A DNA stretch of 64,000 nt from Pseudomonadota bacterium (GCA_018819135.1 JAHJQK010000119.1:1-64000), one strand, 5' to 3'. Shown: positions 1 through 9,720, counted from the first letter of the stretch. The notes: generated by a model from the sequence alone, not told the origin. A program made the numbers and translations.

Positions 1-186
1 GCCAAAGGTGGCTTTAGGAGGCCGCCAAATTTAGTGCATTAATTTGATATACAAAAAACCATCTTTTACCCTCAGAAATCTTGATTTTTATAATCAGATC
101 GATAAGCAATGTTTATCAATCTAAAGGTGAATTATTGCTGTAAATTTACATTATCTCTGTGGCCTCGGTGTCCTCTGTGGCATATA

Positions 187-1146
187 TTATCCATCTTGCT
201 GCTCAGGTTTGAAGATGAAGCGTTCAAAAAGCTTATGGTAAGAGGTCCATCGGGAAGGATCCTCCTTCTCCTTTTCGATCCAACCTAAAAATCCATTGAC
301 CTTGGCGTCCAGGTCATCTATCTGGTGAAGAAGAAGCGCCTCCAAGGTCATGGGTAGCTTGGGTGAGCCAAAGGCATACTCTCCATGATGGCTGAGGAGG
401 TTATGCTTCAGGAAAAGCGAGAGAGCTTCAGGGAATTCCCGAATGGTTTTTATTTTCTGGTCAACCATTTCTACGGTGAGGATGATATGTCCCAGGAGTC
501 GCCCCGAGTCTGTGTAATCGAAAGCCCGGCCAAAGGTAAGCTCGTCTACTTTCCCAATGTCATGAAGAATTCCGCTGGTGATCAAAAGATCCAGATTAAT
601 CTCCTTGTATCGCGGGCCTACCAGAAGGATAAGTTGAACGACAGAGAGAGTATGCTCCAATAGACCTCCAAGATAAACATGATGAATCGCCTTCGCCGCC
701 GGTGCCAGTTTGAATTTTTTTACGAAATCTTCATCGCCGAAGAAGGCATCTAAAAGCTTTTGCAGATAGGGTTGCTGCACGCCGGAAGCAATATTTTTGA
801 TTGCGGAGAACATTTTTTCGATATTGAGGGGAGTCCTTGGAAGAAAATCGTCGAGTAAAACTTCGGTTTCCTCACATTTCCTCAACTTGATAATGCGCAG
901 TTGAAGCGTTCCCTGAAATTCATCAACTTCCGCTCTCACTTTTATAAAATCGTCTTTGGCAAAGAGAGCACCGAAGTCCAAGGCGTTCTCCCAGATGCGT
1001 CCTTCAACCTCTCCCGTGCGGTCGGCCAGGCGGAGAGAAAGATAGAGGTTTCCGGTCTTGGTCCTGGTCAGGCTCTTTTCCCTGACGAGAAAAATGCTTT
1101 CCACAGCATGGCCCTTTTTCAATTGATTAACGAAAACTTTTTCCAT
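187..1146 (-). CDS. YhaM-like 3'-5' exoribonuclease: OB-fold plus HD domain
   Basis: 319-aa ORF; N-terminal OB-like segment (LADRTGEVEGRIWE) and HD motif ILHDIGKVDEL. Confidence 0.85.
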   Translation of the reverse strand: MEKVFVNQLKKGHAVESIFLVREKSLTRTKTGNLYLSLRLADRTGEVEGRIWENALDFGALFAKDDFIKVRAEVDEFQGTLQLRIIKLRKCEETEVLLDDFLPRTPLNIEKMFSAIKNIASGVQQPYLQKLLDAFFGDEDFVKKFKLAPAAKAIHHVYLGGLLEHTLSVVQLILLVGPRYKEINLDLLITSGILHDIGKVDELTFGRAFDYTDSGRLLGHIILTVEMVDQKIKTIREFPEALSLFLKHNLLSHHGEYAFGSPKLPMTLEALLLHQIDDLDAKVNGFLGWIEKEKEDPSRWTSYHKLFERFIFKPEQQDG

Positions 1147-1254
1147 TTTTTCCCTCCAACCTCCAACCTTCCGCCTTCTACCCTATTCCTTCCTCCCCCC
1201 TACAGCCTTGCTTATTTCCTATGGCCCATGGCCTATCGCTTATTCCTTATCGCC

Positions 1255-2850
1255 TTATTCCAATTTCTTCAGGACCATTTCCGCGGCCTTCATGCCGTCG
1301 AGCGCTGAACTGACGATCCCTCCGGCATAACCTGATCCCTCACCAATGGGATAAAGGCCGCGAACATTCCGGGATTGATAATCCTCCCCGCGCAGGATAC
1401 GCAGGGGAGCTGACGTACGCGTTTCGATACCCAGCAACATCGCTTCCGGGCAGGAAAACCCCGGCATCTTCCGGTTGAAATAGGGGAGTGCTTCCCGCAG
1501 GCTCTCCGCGGCAAAAAGCGGCAGACATTCCTCCAATCGGGCGGGAGTAACCCCCGGCTTAAAGCTCGTTTTCCTCAATGAAGAAGGCTCTCGGTCCTCC
1601 AAAAAATCGGGGAGCCCCTGGGCAGGGGCGTGGTAGTTTTCACCCCCCAATTGAAAAGCTTTCTCCTCCCATCGCCGCTGGAATTCCATTCCTGCGAATG
1701 GCCCTTGAGTACGGAAGTCCTCCCATCCCACCTGGATGACCAGGGCGCTGTTGGCCCAGGGAGAATTGCGGTGGAACAGACTCATTCCATTCGTTACCAA
1801 CCCTTGAAATTCAGAACTGGCTGCGATTACAGCCCCACCCGGACACATGCAAAAGGAATAAACCGCGCGCCCCTTGGAGCAGCGGTAGGTTAATTGATAC
1901 TCTGCCGGGGGTAAGCGGGGATGTCCAACGGATGGACCGTATTGGATGCGGTCGATGAGTCTTTGGGGATGTTCCACCCGAAGTCCGATGGCCAAGGATT
2001 TACTTTCCATCGCTACCCCCGCGTTGCCGAGCATCCGGTAAGTATCCCTGGCGCTGTGTCCCGGGCCCAGGAGAAGAATAGGCGTATCAACTTCTTTTTG
2101 GTTATTAATAACGATCCCTTGAAGATGGCCCTGGAAGATTTTAAGGCCAGTCACTTTGGCCTGAAAATGGAACTCGGCACCTTTTTCTTTAAGATATTGA
2201 CGCATCGCTATGATCACCCGGCGCAATCTATCCGTTCCGATGTGAGGCTTCTGCAGATAAAGGATTTCCGCAGGAGCTCCAAAACGGGAAAAAATACTTA
2301 AGATGGTGGCAACTCTTGGATCGTTTAGGCGAGTGAAAAGTTTTCCATCTGAAAACGTTCCTGCCCCCCCTTCCCCAAACTGGATATTGCTTTCCGGCTC
2401 CAGGATCCCGCTGCGCCAGAATTTTTCTACATCCTTGATCCGCTCGGGCACCTCTTTGCCGCGTTCCAAAAGCAGCGGGGGCCAGCCGACCTCGGTCAGT
2501 CTTAGGGCGGCGAAGAGCGCAGCAGGTCCGGTCCCGACAATAATGGGGCGATGTTGGGGTTTGTTCTTGATGCGCCAAGGAGATGGGGAAGGTTTGGCCA
2601 TGACCTTTTGCACCTGCAGGGAAGAGGAGGGTTTGCCGAGAACTTTCTTTTCTTCTTCCGCCGGAAGGGACAATTCCAGGGAGTAGACGAAGTGCAGGCG
2701 ATTCTTGCGGCGAGCGTCCAGAGATTTTTTAATAATCTTGATGCCCTTAATTTGTTCGGACGAAATCCCGATCGCCTGGGCAATTTTTTGCCGCAGATCG
2801 GCTTCTTGCTCATCGAGGGTTAAAGTAATGTTAGATATAAGAATCGTCAT
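1255..2850 (-). CDS. FAD-dependent dehydrogenase / NAD(P)/FAD oxidoreductase (COG2509-like)
   Basis: ORF 1255..2961; likely true start at MTILISN (~2850); GTGPAALFAALRL dinucleotide-binding motif, FGEGGAGTFSDGKL motif. Confidence 0.85.
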   Translation of the reverse strand: MTILISNITLTLDEQEADLRQKIAQAIGISSEQIKGIKIIKKSLDARRKNRLHFVYSLELSLPAEEEKKVLGKPSSSLQVQKVMAKPSPSPWRIKNKPQHRPIIVGTGPAALFAALRLTEVGWPPLLLERGKEVPERIKDVEKFWRSGILEPESNIQFGEGGAGTFSDGKLFTRLNDPRVATILSIFSRFGAPAEILYLQKPHIGTDRLRRVIIAMRQYLKEKGAEFHFQAKVTGLKIFQGHLQGIVINNQKEVDTPILLLGPGHSARDTYRMLGNAGVAMESKSLAIGLRVEHPQRLIDRIQYGPSVGHPRLPPAEYQLTYRCSKGRAVYSFCMCPGGAVIAASSEFQGLVTNGMSLFHRNSPWANSALVIQVGWEDFRTQGPFAGMEFQRRWEEKAFQLGGENYHAPAQGLPDFLEDREPSSLRKTSFKPGVTPARLEECLPLFAAESLREALPYFNRKMPGFSCPEAMLLGIETRTSAPLRILRGEDYQSRNVRGLYPIGEGSGYAGGIVSSALDGMKAAEMVLKKLE

Positions 2851-2969
2851 GGGCAATTTAATGTAACACATTTTTTCTAGAGGTTTCACGCTATAAAAAT
2901 TACCATTAGATAAAGGTTGACAGCGGGGTAACCGTTGGATAGATTGATAAACAGAGGTCATGGAGGCGG

Positions 2970-3422
2970 ATGAGATACTTGGGTAGGATCACTGCGGTTG
3001 GATTATTATTTCTGCTGTCCTCTTGCCTTAGCTTATTTCTGGAAAAGCCCACCTTCACTTTGAAGGAAATCGAGATCAAGCGCATCTCCTTCCAGGAAAT
3101 CGATTTCCTTTTTGGCATCGAGGTCCAAAACCCGAATCAGTTTGATTTGAAGCTGCGAGCCCTGGAATACACGGTCTATCTCAGCGGTCAAGAAGTGGGC
3201 AAAGGTCGTCTGGAAAAAGAAATTAAAATCGTGAAAGCGGCTTCAACCCTGGTTCCGGTTCCTTTGCAAACGAACTTAAGAAGCCTGGGCAACCCCTTGG
3301 CCCTTATCCTGGCCGGCAAGGATTTGCAGTATAAAATCGAGGGGGCAGCCATCATCAAGGCCAGTATGGGCAGCACTACCATCCCCTTTTCCAAAAGCGG
3401 TGAGATCAAAATAAAGAAATAG
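2970..3422 (+). CDS. LEA14-like (LEA type 2) lipoprotein
   Basis: 150 aa; signal/lipobox-like LLFLLSSCLS; 'FGIEVQNPNQFDLKLRALEYTVYLSGQEVGKG' is typical of LEA2/WHy domains. Confidence 0.75.
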   Translation: MRYLGRITAVGLLFLLSSCLSLFLEKPTFTLKEIEIKRISFQEIDFLFGIEVQNPNQFDLKLRALEYTVYLSGQEVGKGRLEKEIKIVKAASTLVPVPLQTNLRSLGNPLALILAGKDLQYKIEGAAIIKASMGSTTIPFSKSGEIKIKK

Positions 3423-3576
3423 ATTTAAAGTTTATTGCATTAGGCCTACTCTTCCTTCTCTTCTTCCTAGTACCCCCTCCCAAAAATGCCCCAATGCCGC
3501 CCTCCAAATACTCTTTTTTTTCACTGCTGCCACTTGTGTCTTGCAACTGGCCGCAGCACTGATTTGAACGGAGGAA

Positions 3577-3660
3577 ATGACTGCGGGGGCTGACTTCGTG
3601 TGCCTCGACCAAAATTTGAGGGAAGCAGCTTTAAAAGAAGGCTTCACCGTTCTTCCCTAA
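3577..3660 (+). pseudogene. C-terminal remnant of a PIN-domain (VapC-like) toxin
   Basis: Translates MTAGADFVCLDQNLREAALKEGFTVLP*, resembling a PIN C-terminus; an in-frame TGA lies just upstream. Confidence 0.4.
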
Positions 3661-3918
3661 ACTTGATTAACTCTTCTGAAACTTTTTCCTGAATAGATTT
3701 CATGCCCCCCTTCCTCGCTCAGACTTTCCTTTTGAGGTCGTCACAAGGAATGATCGTGCTCGGCCTGGAATAAAAAAACTCTAAAAAGCGGGTAAGAGCG
3801 GATATTTACGGGGTAAATGGCATCTCCCAATCCCCGCTTGCCGGAAGTCCGGAGAAGGGTGCCAATAATACATATAAAGAAGTTTGACTTATTCGCATAA
3901 TCTGAATTATTATTATTA

Positions 3919-4227
3919 TTGGAAAAAGGAGGAAATCTTATGAAAGCTTTTGCTACTGTTCCCAGGCCCGCGAGGATAAGAATCCGGGGGCAGATTACTA
4001 TTCCCCAGGACATACGAGAAGAAATGAATCTGGATGCGCAAGCTACGATTAATCTCTTCCGGGTGGGGAAGGTTTTGTTGATGACCCCCAAACGACTGGA
4101 GCGAGCTTCGTTGGCCAGGAAGGTGGAGCGGGAAATGAAGCGCGAAGGACTGACTTTGGAAGATCTGCTGGCGGGTCTCAAATCCCAACGGGAACGATAT
4201 CTTGAAGAAGCCTTTTCAAAAGATTAA
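3919..4227 (+). CDS. AbrB/SpoVT-type (VapB/MazE-like) antitoxin
   Basis: 102 aa; 'RIRIRGQITIPQDIREEMNLDAQATINLFRVGKVLLM' swapped-hairpin AbrB signature. Confidence 0.85.
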   Translation: MEKGGNLMKAFATVPRPARIRIRGQITIPQDIREEMNLDAQATINLFRVGKVLLMTPKRLERASLARKVEREMKREGLTLEDLLAGLKSQRERYLEEAFSKD

Positions 4228-4656
4228 GGTTTTCATCGACACCAGCGTCTCATTGCGGGGGTCTCGTCGGTAACCGGAGCCTCTGCCGCGGTTCTGGATC
4301 TCTGCGAGGCTGAAGTCCTCCAGATGGTGGTCAGTCGGCAAGTCCTGGTTGAAGCGGATCGTAATTTTTGCGCCAAACTCCCCAATTTAGTAATCCAATT
4401 TCGGCGGTTCATCCGGAATCTGGCTATGTTAATGGTCGAGGACCCGCCGGCAAAAGCAGTGAAAAGGGCTGCCAGTCTAATTAACCGCAAGGATGCCCCA
4501 ATCCTTGCCGCAGCCATGGAATCAGAAGCTGACTATTTGATTACGCTCGATAAAAAGCATTTCTTAAAGCAGAAGGCCACGCCCAATATCCCCATCGAAG
4601 TCTGCACGCCGGCTGATTTTCTAAGAATTTTTGAGCGTCTCTGGCTCCAGGATTAG
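4202..4656 (+). pseudogene. PIN-domain toxin (VapC-like) with apparent 1-nt deletion
   Basis: TTG start at 4202 gives LKKPFQKIKVFIDTSV, then the frame breaks at ~4247-4251; the other frame continues LIAGVSSVTGASAAVLDLCEAEVLQMVVSRQVLVEADRNF... to the stop at 4656. Confidence 0.75.
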
Positions 4657-4756
4657 CCACCCTTCTTGTTCCCTCCCTTGTTCCCCTGGAGTTAGTTGGT
4701 CGGGAAATGGAAGCCTGGACAAAAAAAGTGTATTCCTAAATAACTATGCGAATCTG

Positions 4757-5023
4757 ATGATGGAAAAGGGGAATTTCAGCAGGGCGGAAGAGCTTTTCAA
4801 AAAGGCTTTGAATCTGAAACCTGTTCACCCACATTCCTACTTCGGCCTCGCTCTGTTATACCGGGTAACCGGCCATCCGGAAGAAAGTCTCAAAGTCCTT
4901 GAACGGCTTTTTATCTTGATGCCCAAAACCCCAGGAATTGAAAGCACGCAGATTTATAATGAGGCCCGCAATCTTTACACAGAAATTAAGGCAGAGACGG
5001 AATCAAAGACAAGCACTCATTAA
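4757..5023 (+). CDS. TPR-repeat protein, probably a fragment
   Basis: MMEKGNFSRAEELFKKALNLKPVHPHSYFGLALLYRVTGHPEESLKVLERLF contains two TPR-like units; short with unclear start. Confidence 0.5.
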   Translation: MMEKGNFSRAEELFKKALNLKPVHPHSYFGLALLYRVTGHPEESLKVLERLFILMPKTPGIESTQIYNEARNLYTEIKAETESKTSTH

Positions 5024-5124
5024 AATCAAAAATAGTGTTGAGACGGAAATTTGCCGAGTGAAAAACCGGAATACGGATCTCCGGGTCTCTATAGCCCGCT
5101 AACTTTCCTGGCGGATAAAGATTT

Positions 5125-5176
5125 GATCGAATTTCAGTAAATTCCGAATGCAAACAAAATAGATCTGACCCCGCGC
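5125..5176 (+). repeat. Dispersed intergenic repeat, copy 1 (upstream of AOR)
   Basis: gatcgaatttcagtaaattccgaatgcaaacaaaatagatctgaccccgcgc; 3 mismatches to copy at 7514. Confidence 0.9.
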
Positions 5177-5289
5177 CCGTTTTTCCTCTACTAAGATTTT
5201 CGTGCTTTCCTATCGCGGCCGGTGTAGAATGGAAAAACGTTGGCGTCTTTCGAGTCACGTGATCAATTTTTTTATAAGGAGGTTGCTTT

Positions 5290-7179
5290 ATGCCGACAGG
5301 ATACAACGGAAAAATCTTGCGGGTCAATTTGACCTCAGGGGCTATCCGCGAGGAAACCCCGGAGGAAATCGTCTACCGCACGTATATGGGCGGATCCGCC
5401 CTTTCTTCGTATTATCTGCTGAAAGAGCAAAAGGCGGGCGTAGACCCCCTCGGCCCGGAGAACAAACTGCTCTTTATGTCCAGCGTGATCTCCGGAGCGC
5501 CCCTAATGGGTCTAACCCGATACACCGTGGCGGCCCGCTCTCCCTTGACCGGGGCTTTCGGGGAAGCAGAAGCGGGGGGTTTTTTCGGGCCGGAGCTGAA
5601 GATGGCGGGGTTTGATGGAGTCATCATTGAAGGGCGGTCGGCCAAGCCGGTATATCTCTGGATCAAAGACGGCCGGGCGGAAATTCGGGATGCTTCCAAG
5701 ATTTGGGGAAAAGACACCGGAGAGGCGGAAAAGCTGATCCGCGAGGAGCTCGGAGACAACCGGATTCGCGTGGCCCAGTGCGGCCCGGCCGGGGAGAAGC
5801 GGGTGCGCTATGCCTGCGTGGTCAACGAACTGAAGCATGCCAACGGCCGTACCGGCATGGGAGCCGTGATGGGGTCCAAGAACCTGCGGGCCATTGCCGC
5901 CCGGGGCACGCAGAGGGTTTCGCTGGCCAATCCGGAAAAAGTCGGGGAGATCGGGAAAAAAGTACTCGAACTCCTTTCCCAGTCCGGAATGGCCCAGAAT
6001 TTGAAAAAGTTCGGGACGCCCATGTTCGTCATGCCCCTGCAGAACTCGGGGATCCTGCCGACGCGGAATTTTCAAAAGGGGCAATTCGAGGGGGCGGAAG
6101 CCATTTGCGGCGAAAAGATGACCGACACGATCCTGGTGAAATCGGAAGGTTGCTACGCTTGTGCGGTTCTATGCAAGCGGTCGGTCAAGGTGGAGGGCAA
6201 GTATAACGCCTCTCCCGAATACGGGGGGCCTGAATACGAGACGGTCGCCTCCCTGGGGTCCTACTGCGGGATTGATAACCTGGCGGCTATCGCCCAGGGG
6301 AATGAGATGTGCAACCGGTACGGTTTAGATACCATCTCCGTGGGTGTTTGCATCGCTTTTGCCATGGAATTGGTGGAAAAGGGAATCCTTACTGCAAAAG
6401 ACACCGACGAGATTGACCTTCGCTTTGGGAATACGGATGCCATGTTGGCCATGATTGGGAAGATCGCCAGACGCGAAGGTTTCGGCGATGTGTTGGCGGA
6501 AGGCGTTCAGCGGGCGGCCCAGAAGATCGGGAAAGGGGCCGAAAAATTTGCCATGCACATCAAGGGCCAAGAACTGCCCATGCATGATCCGCGGGGAAAG
6601 CAGGGATTGTCCCTGAGTTATGCCACCTCCCCCACCGGGGCGGATCATATCGAAGCTCCCCATGATACTTCTTTCTTAACCGATGGCCCGGCGCTGAAAG
6701 CTGCCAAGCCGGCCGGTGTTATGGAGCCCGTCCCGGCGCTGGAGATGGGCCCGAGAAAGGTTCGGCAGTTTGTCCACACCCAGGCAATCTGGAACTCCTT
6801 TAACTCCCTGGGAGTCTGTAACTTTGCCGCGGCGCCTTATACGGCGATTCCTCTTGTTACGCTCGCCGAGGCGGTGGAGGCGATTACCGGCTGGAATACC
6901 AGCCTTTACGAATTGATGGAGCTGGGGGAGCGGACGGTCACGATGGCGAGGATGTTCAACATCCGGGAAGGGTTGTCCAAAAAGGATGATTATCTCCCCG
7001 AGAGATTATATGAAACCTTGGAGGCCGGGACTCCCCGGGAGAAAAAGATTACCCGCGAAGATTTCGCCAATACCCTGAAACTTTATTATGGGGCCATGGG
7101 CTGGGACCCGGAAACCGGAGTGCCGACCGAAGGGAGATTGAGCTTTTTAGGCTTGGATTGGTTGATTCCCAAAAAATAG
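5290..7179 (+). CDS. Aldehyde:ferredoxin oxidoreductase family (tungsten-containing)
   Basis: 629 aa; MPTGYNGKILRVNLTSGAIREE..., GEAEAGGFFGPELKMAGFDGVIIEGRS, CYACAVLCKR cluster motif. Confidence 0.93.
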   Translation: MPTGYNGKILRVNLTSGAIREETPEEIVYRTYMGGSALSSYYLLKEQKAGVDPLGPENKLLFMSSVISGAPLMGLTRYTVAARSPLTGAFGEAEAGGFFGPELKMAGFDGVIIEGRSAKPVYLWIKDGRAEIRDASKIWGKDTGEAEKLIREELGDNRIRVAQCGPAGEKRVRYACVVNELKHANGRTGMGAVMGSKNLRAIAARGTQRVSLANPEKVGEIGKKVLELLSQSGMAQNLKKFGTPMFVMPLQNSGILPTRNFQKGQFEGAEAICGEKMTDTILVKSEGCYACAVLCKRSVKVEGKYNASPEYGGPEYETVASLGSYCGIDNLAAIAQGNEMCNRYGLDTISVGVCIAFAMELVEKGILTAKDTDEIDLRFGNTDAMLAMIGKIARREGFGDVLAEGVQRAAQKIGKGAEKFAMHIKGQELPMHDPRGKQGLSLSYATSPTGADHIEAPHDTSFLTDGPALKAAKPAGVMEPVPALEMGPRKVRQFVHTQAIWNSFNSLGVCNFAAAPYTAIPLVTLAEAVEAITGWNTSLYELMELGERTVTMARMFNIREGLSKKDDYLPERLYETLEAGTPREKKITREDFANTLKLYYGAMGWDPETGVPTEGRLSFLGLDWLIPKK

Positions 7180-7199
7180 AGAAGGACCCCTCCAGACAT

Positions 7200-7250
7200 A
7201 AGGCCATAGAAGATTCATCCTCCCTGAATTTTCTATGGCCTTTTTCTTTT
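7200..7250 (+). terminator. Rho-independent terminator downstream of the AOR gene
   Basis: AAGGCCATAGAA (7200-7211) / TTCTATGGCCTT (7231-7242), 12-bp perfect stem followed by TTTCTTTT. Confidence 0.8.
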
Positions 7251-7513
7251 CCGACCATAAAGCCACAACAAATAACCCTTCCCCCCTCTTTTCGGGATTA
7301 CAAGCAAGTTCACTTTGAACTCACGTCCCGGTTTACCCAGGATTTGAATTTGAACCACTTCCTCATCTGGATTTGTTCCTAAAAAAACCAGATGGATCGA
7401 TCCATAAGAAACTGAATTATTTAAGGGCGTCCCCCTCTCCTTGGCAAATTGCTTCCGCAACGGCGGCAGCCAGGTCCGTAAGTTCACTCAGAAAGAACGT
7501 CCCCTTTTACGAT

Positions 7514-7565
7514 GATCGAATTTCAGGAAATTCCGAATGCAAACAAAATAGACCTGACCCCGTGC
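7514..7565 (+). repeat. Dispersed intergenic repeat, copy 2 (left edge of accessory island)
   Basis: gatcgaatttcaggaaattccgaatgcaaacaaaatagacctgaccccgtgc; contains GAATTTC-AG-GAAATTC dyad. Confidence 0.9.
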
Positions 7566-7607
7566 GCACTATCGATTCTGGGTTGAACCATACATCCTTT
7601 GGCGGAT

Positions 7608-8372
7608 TTAGCTCTCATCACTCAGCTCATAAAATCGTATATTGAATTGAGTTCGATATTGTTCATAAAGATTTCGCGGAATTGCGAAACTTATGGCTTT
7701 CCTAAGATTTCTAAGCTTAGCGCCCTGTAAATCATCGAAATACATAGTGATGAGGATTTGATTTATGGCTTGAATTGCCTTTTCTTCCCTTGTTAGCCAC
7801 TGGTTCATTTTTGATATATCAGGTAACATTATAACCGGGAAAAATTGATCTATTTGAGTCATTCGGAACCTGATCGAGGTAGCATGAACGGCTCTTGATA
7901 AGGTCGAGTATTCTCTTTTCAACAAAGCAATACCTGACAAATTATCATCTATTGAGTTATATTTAGGGTGTTTGGAAATATAATTGACGTAATCTGATAT
8001 TGGCAACTGGTTTTTCCCCGCCTCCCATAATTCATATTCGACAGGATGATCTTTATAATAGAGGCAAAATAATGTATTCTCAATGGCGCTCCTAAGAGAT
8101 TGCAGCGATGGGCGCCATGATCCAATTTTTGCAAGACTGTGCGACAAAAGAGCATCATTTTGGGCCTCTATGAAAAAGCATAAAGATGAAATATGAATTT
8201 TGTTTTCCAATACATACGCTTTCCATGCTTCCAAAGAGGACAACCTCTTATAACTCTCTAAATAAAGACTATTATTGCTTTCCAGAGCAACATACGCTTG
8301 AGTAAATCTCGTCTTAAGTTCACCATTGAAAGAAGAATAGTTGGCTTCTAATTCATCAATTAGATTTTTCAT
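7608..8372 (-). CDS. Uncharacterised all-helical protein (possible HEPN/DUF5677-like)
   Basis: 254 aa; alpha-helical composition with 'REYSTLSRAVHATS' segment; third gene of the ParA-led cluster. Confidence 0.6.
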   Translation of the reverse strand: MKNLIDELEANYSSFNGELKTRFTQAYVALESNNSLYLESYKRLSSLEAWKAYVLENKIHISSLCFFIEAQNDALLSHSLAKIGSWRPSLQSLRSAIENTLFCLYYKDHPVEYELWEAGKNQLPISDYVNYISKHPKYNSIDDNLSGIALLKREYSTLSRAVHATSIRFRMTQIDQFFPVIMLPDISKMNQWLTREEKAIQAINQILITMYFDDLQGAKLRNLRKAISFAIPRNLYEQYRTQFNIRFYELSDES

Positions 8373-8374
8373 AA

Positions 8375-8755
8375 TTAGGTACCTTCTAAGAGAATATCAA
8401 GCGCCCGACTCAGCGCAGAGGGTTTCTCGAAGGTCTCCTTAGCTTTTCTTTTAAGCGTATCTACTGCCTCTGGGTTGGCATCAAGATAGTTGAGAAGTTT
8501 TCCCATTATATTTCTCGATGAATCACGGGGCTTGACATCAATTTGGAATCCATAGTCTGCGATTAGTTTTAGCCATTCTTTCCTTCCTATTTTTGAAAGA
8601 GAATGTAAGGTCTTTAAATTTACCGCCACTTGTCCTGTATCGAGTTCGCTTGATGGCCCAAAAAGCTTACCAAGTTCTGAAATATCTAAATCTGGCCGCG
8701 CCTCTAAAATATCAGCTAATAATCTCAGAGCTTTTGCAACCGAGTGTGTCTTCAT
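8375..8755 (-). CDS. Uncharacterised 126-aa protein between ParA and the 254-aa protein
   Basis: Start overlaps parA stop (8752-8755); 2-nt gap to downstream ORF; indicates translational coupling. Confidence 0.65.
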   Translation of the reverse strand: MKTHSVAKALRLLADILEARPDLDISELGKLFGPSSELDTGQVAVNLKTLHSLSKIGRKEWLKLIADYGFQIDVKPRDSSRNIMGKLLNYLDANPEAVDTLKRKAKETFEKPSALSRALDILLEGT

Positions 8756-9561
8756 AATTCACCCATCCTTTTCAAAATTTCAATAGAACAATCCTCAAAT
8801 TCCTTTTTAGCTTCCCTGTCGCCCATTTCATATATTGATCGATTTTGTGAGGCGGCCTCGCTGACTGCGGCACGCTCTTTAATCTCAGGAGTTATTACCA
8901 ATTCACCAAACCTCGCCCGCAAATCATCAGATATTTCAGAACGATGCCTTGCGGGGCGGCCAACCCGAGAAAGTATTATGCCAATATGTTGGAGGTCATG
9001 CTGCAAGTCTTTGCAGAAGTCTTTAACGCGGCTCAATAGTATACCTATCCCAATTGCCGATAAAAAATCAGGCGAAACTGGTACTGCAAAGTGAGTACTC
9101 ATCGCCAACGCATTTTGTGTAGGGATAGTTAAATTTGGGGGGCAATCACAAACAACAATTTTATATTGCGTTAAGATGTCACCTAAAGACCTTTTTAACT
9201 TGGTTTCTCTGGCAGTGGTAGCAGCTAAATCTAAGTCAATTGTAAACAAATCTAAATGTGAGGGTACCAAATCGACATTTCTGAAAACGTTGCGTATTAT
9301 TATTTCAGATACATTCGCTTCTCCACCTTCTGGAGAGGTATGCCTTCTCATACCCATAATATTTGCAATGGTTCCCTTTTTTGTAGAATGATCTTTCCAT
9401 TTTTCTACCGTAATACATGAGAAGGTTGCGTTAGTCTGAGGGTCCGTATCAATAAGCAAAGTCTTTAATTCTTGTAGACCACAAAATGCTGCAAAATTGA
9501 CTGAAACAGCTGTCTTGCCGACTCCCCCTTTTAGGTTTACAAAGGATACTGTTGGAGGCAT
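8752..9561 (-). CDS. ParA/Soj-family ATPase
   Basis: 269 aa; deviant Walker A KGGVGKTAVSVNFA; DTDPQTN; CDCPPNL. Confidence 0.9.
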   Translation of the reverse strand: MPPTVSFVNLKGGVGKTAVSVNFAAFCGLQELKTLLIDTDPQTNATFSCITVEKWKDHSTKKGTIANIMGMRRHTSPEGGEANVSEIIIRNVFRNVDLVPSHLDLFTIDLDLAATTARETKLKRSLGDILTQYKIVVCDCPPNLTIPTQNALAMSTHFAVPVSPDFLSAIGIGILLSRVKDFCKDLQHDLQHIGIILSRVGRPARHRSEISDDLRARFGELVITPEIKERAAVSEAASQNRSIYEMGDREAKKEFEDCSIEILKRMGEL

Positions 9562-9562
9562 T

Positions 9563-9676
9563 TTAAGCTCCTATTTCTAAAAGACGAGCGGATTTTTCCG
9601 GAAGAAGATCTCTTTTTTCTGCAAGTTTATCTTCAATACGCTTTCCAAAAATCTCCAAGGACTTGGCATAGCTCAT
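9563..9676 (-). CDS. Small ORF (37 aa) directly upstream of parA
   Basis: MSYAKSLEIFGKRIEDKLAEKRDLLPEKSARLLEIGA*; ends 1 nt before the parA start; absent from the ORF track because of length. Confidence 0.35.
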   Translation of the reverse strand: MSYAKSLEIFGKRIEDKLAEKRDLLPEKSARLLEIGA

Positions 9677-9720
9677 GACCGCACTGGGAGTCGGATTTTT
9701 TGGCGACCCGGTGTAGCCGA

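Noticed and set aside
5202-5615. 137-aa ORF overlapping the AOR start
   Set aside because: Out-of-frame with the AOR gene, low-complexity Arg/Gly-rich translation; not credible.
8752-9561. ParA as evidence for an integrated plasmid
   Set aside because: No ParB, replication initiator, relaxase or integrase is visible nearby; not supported from this sequence alone.
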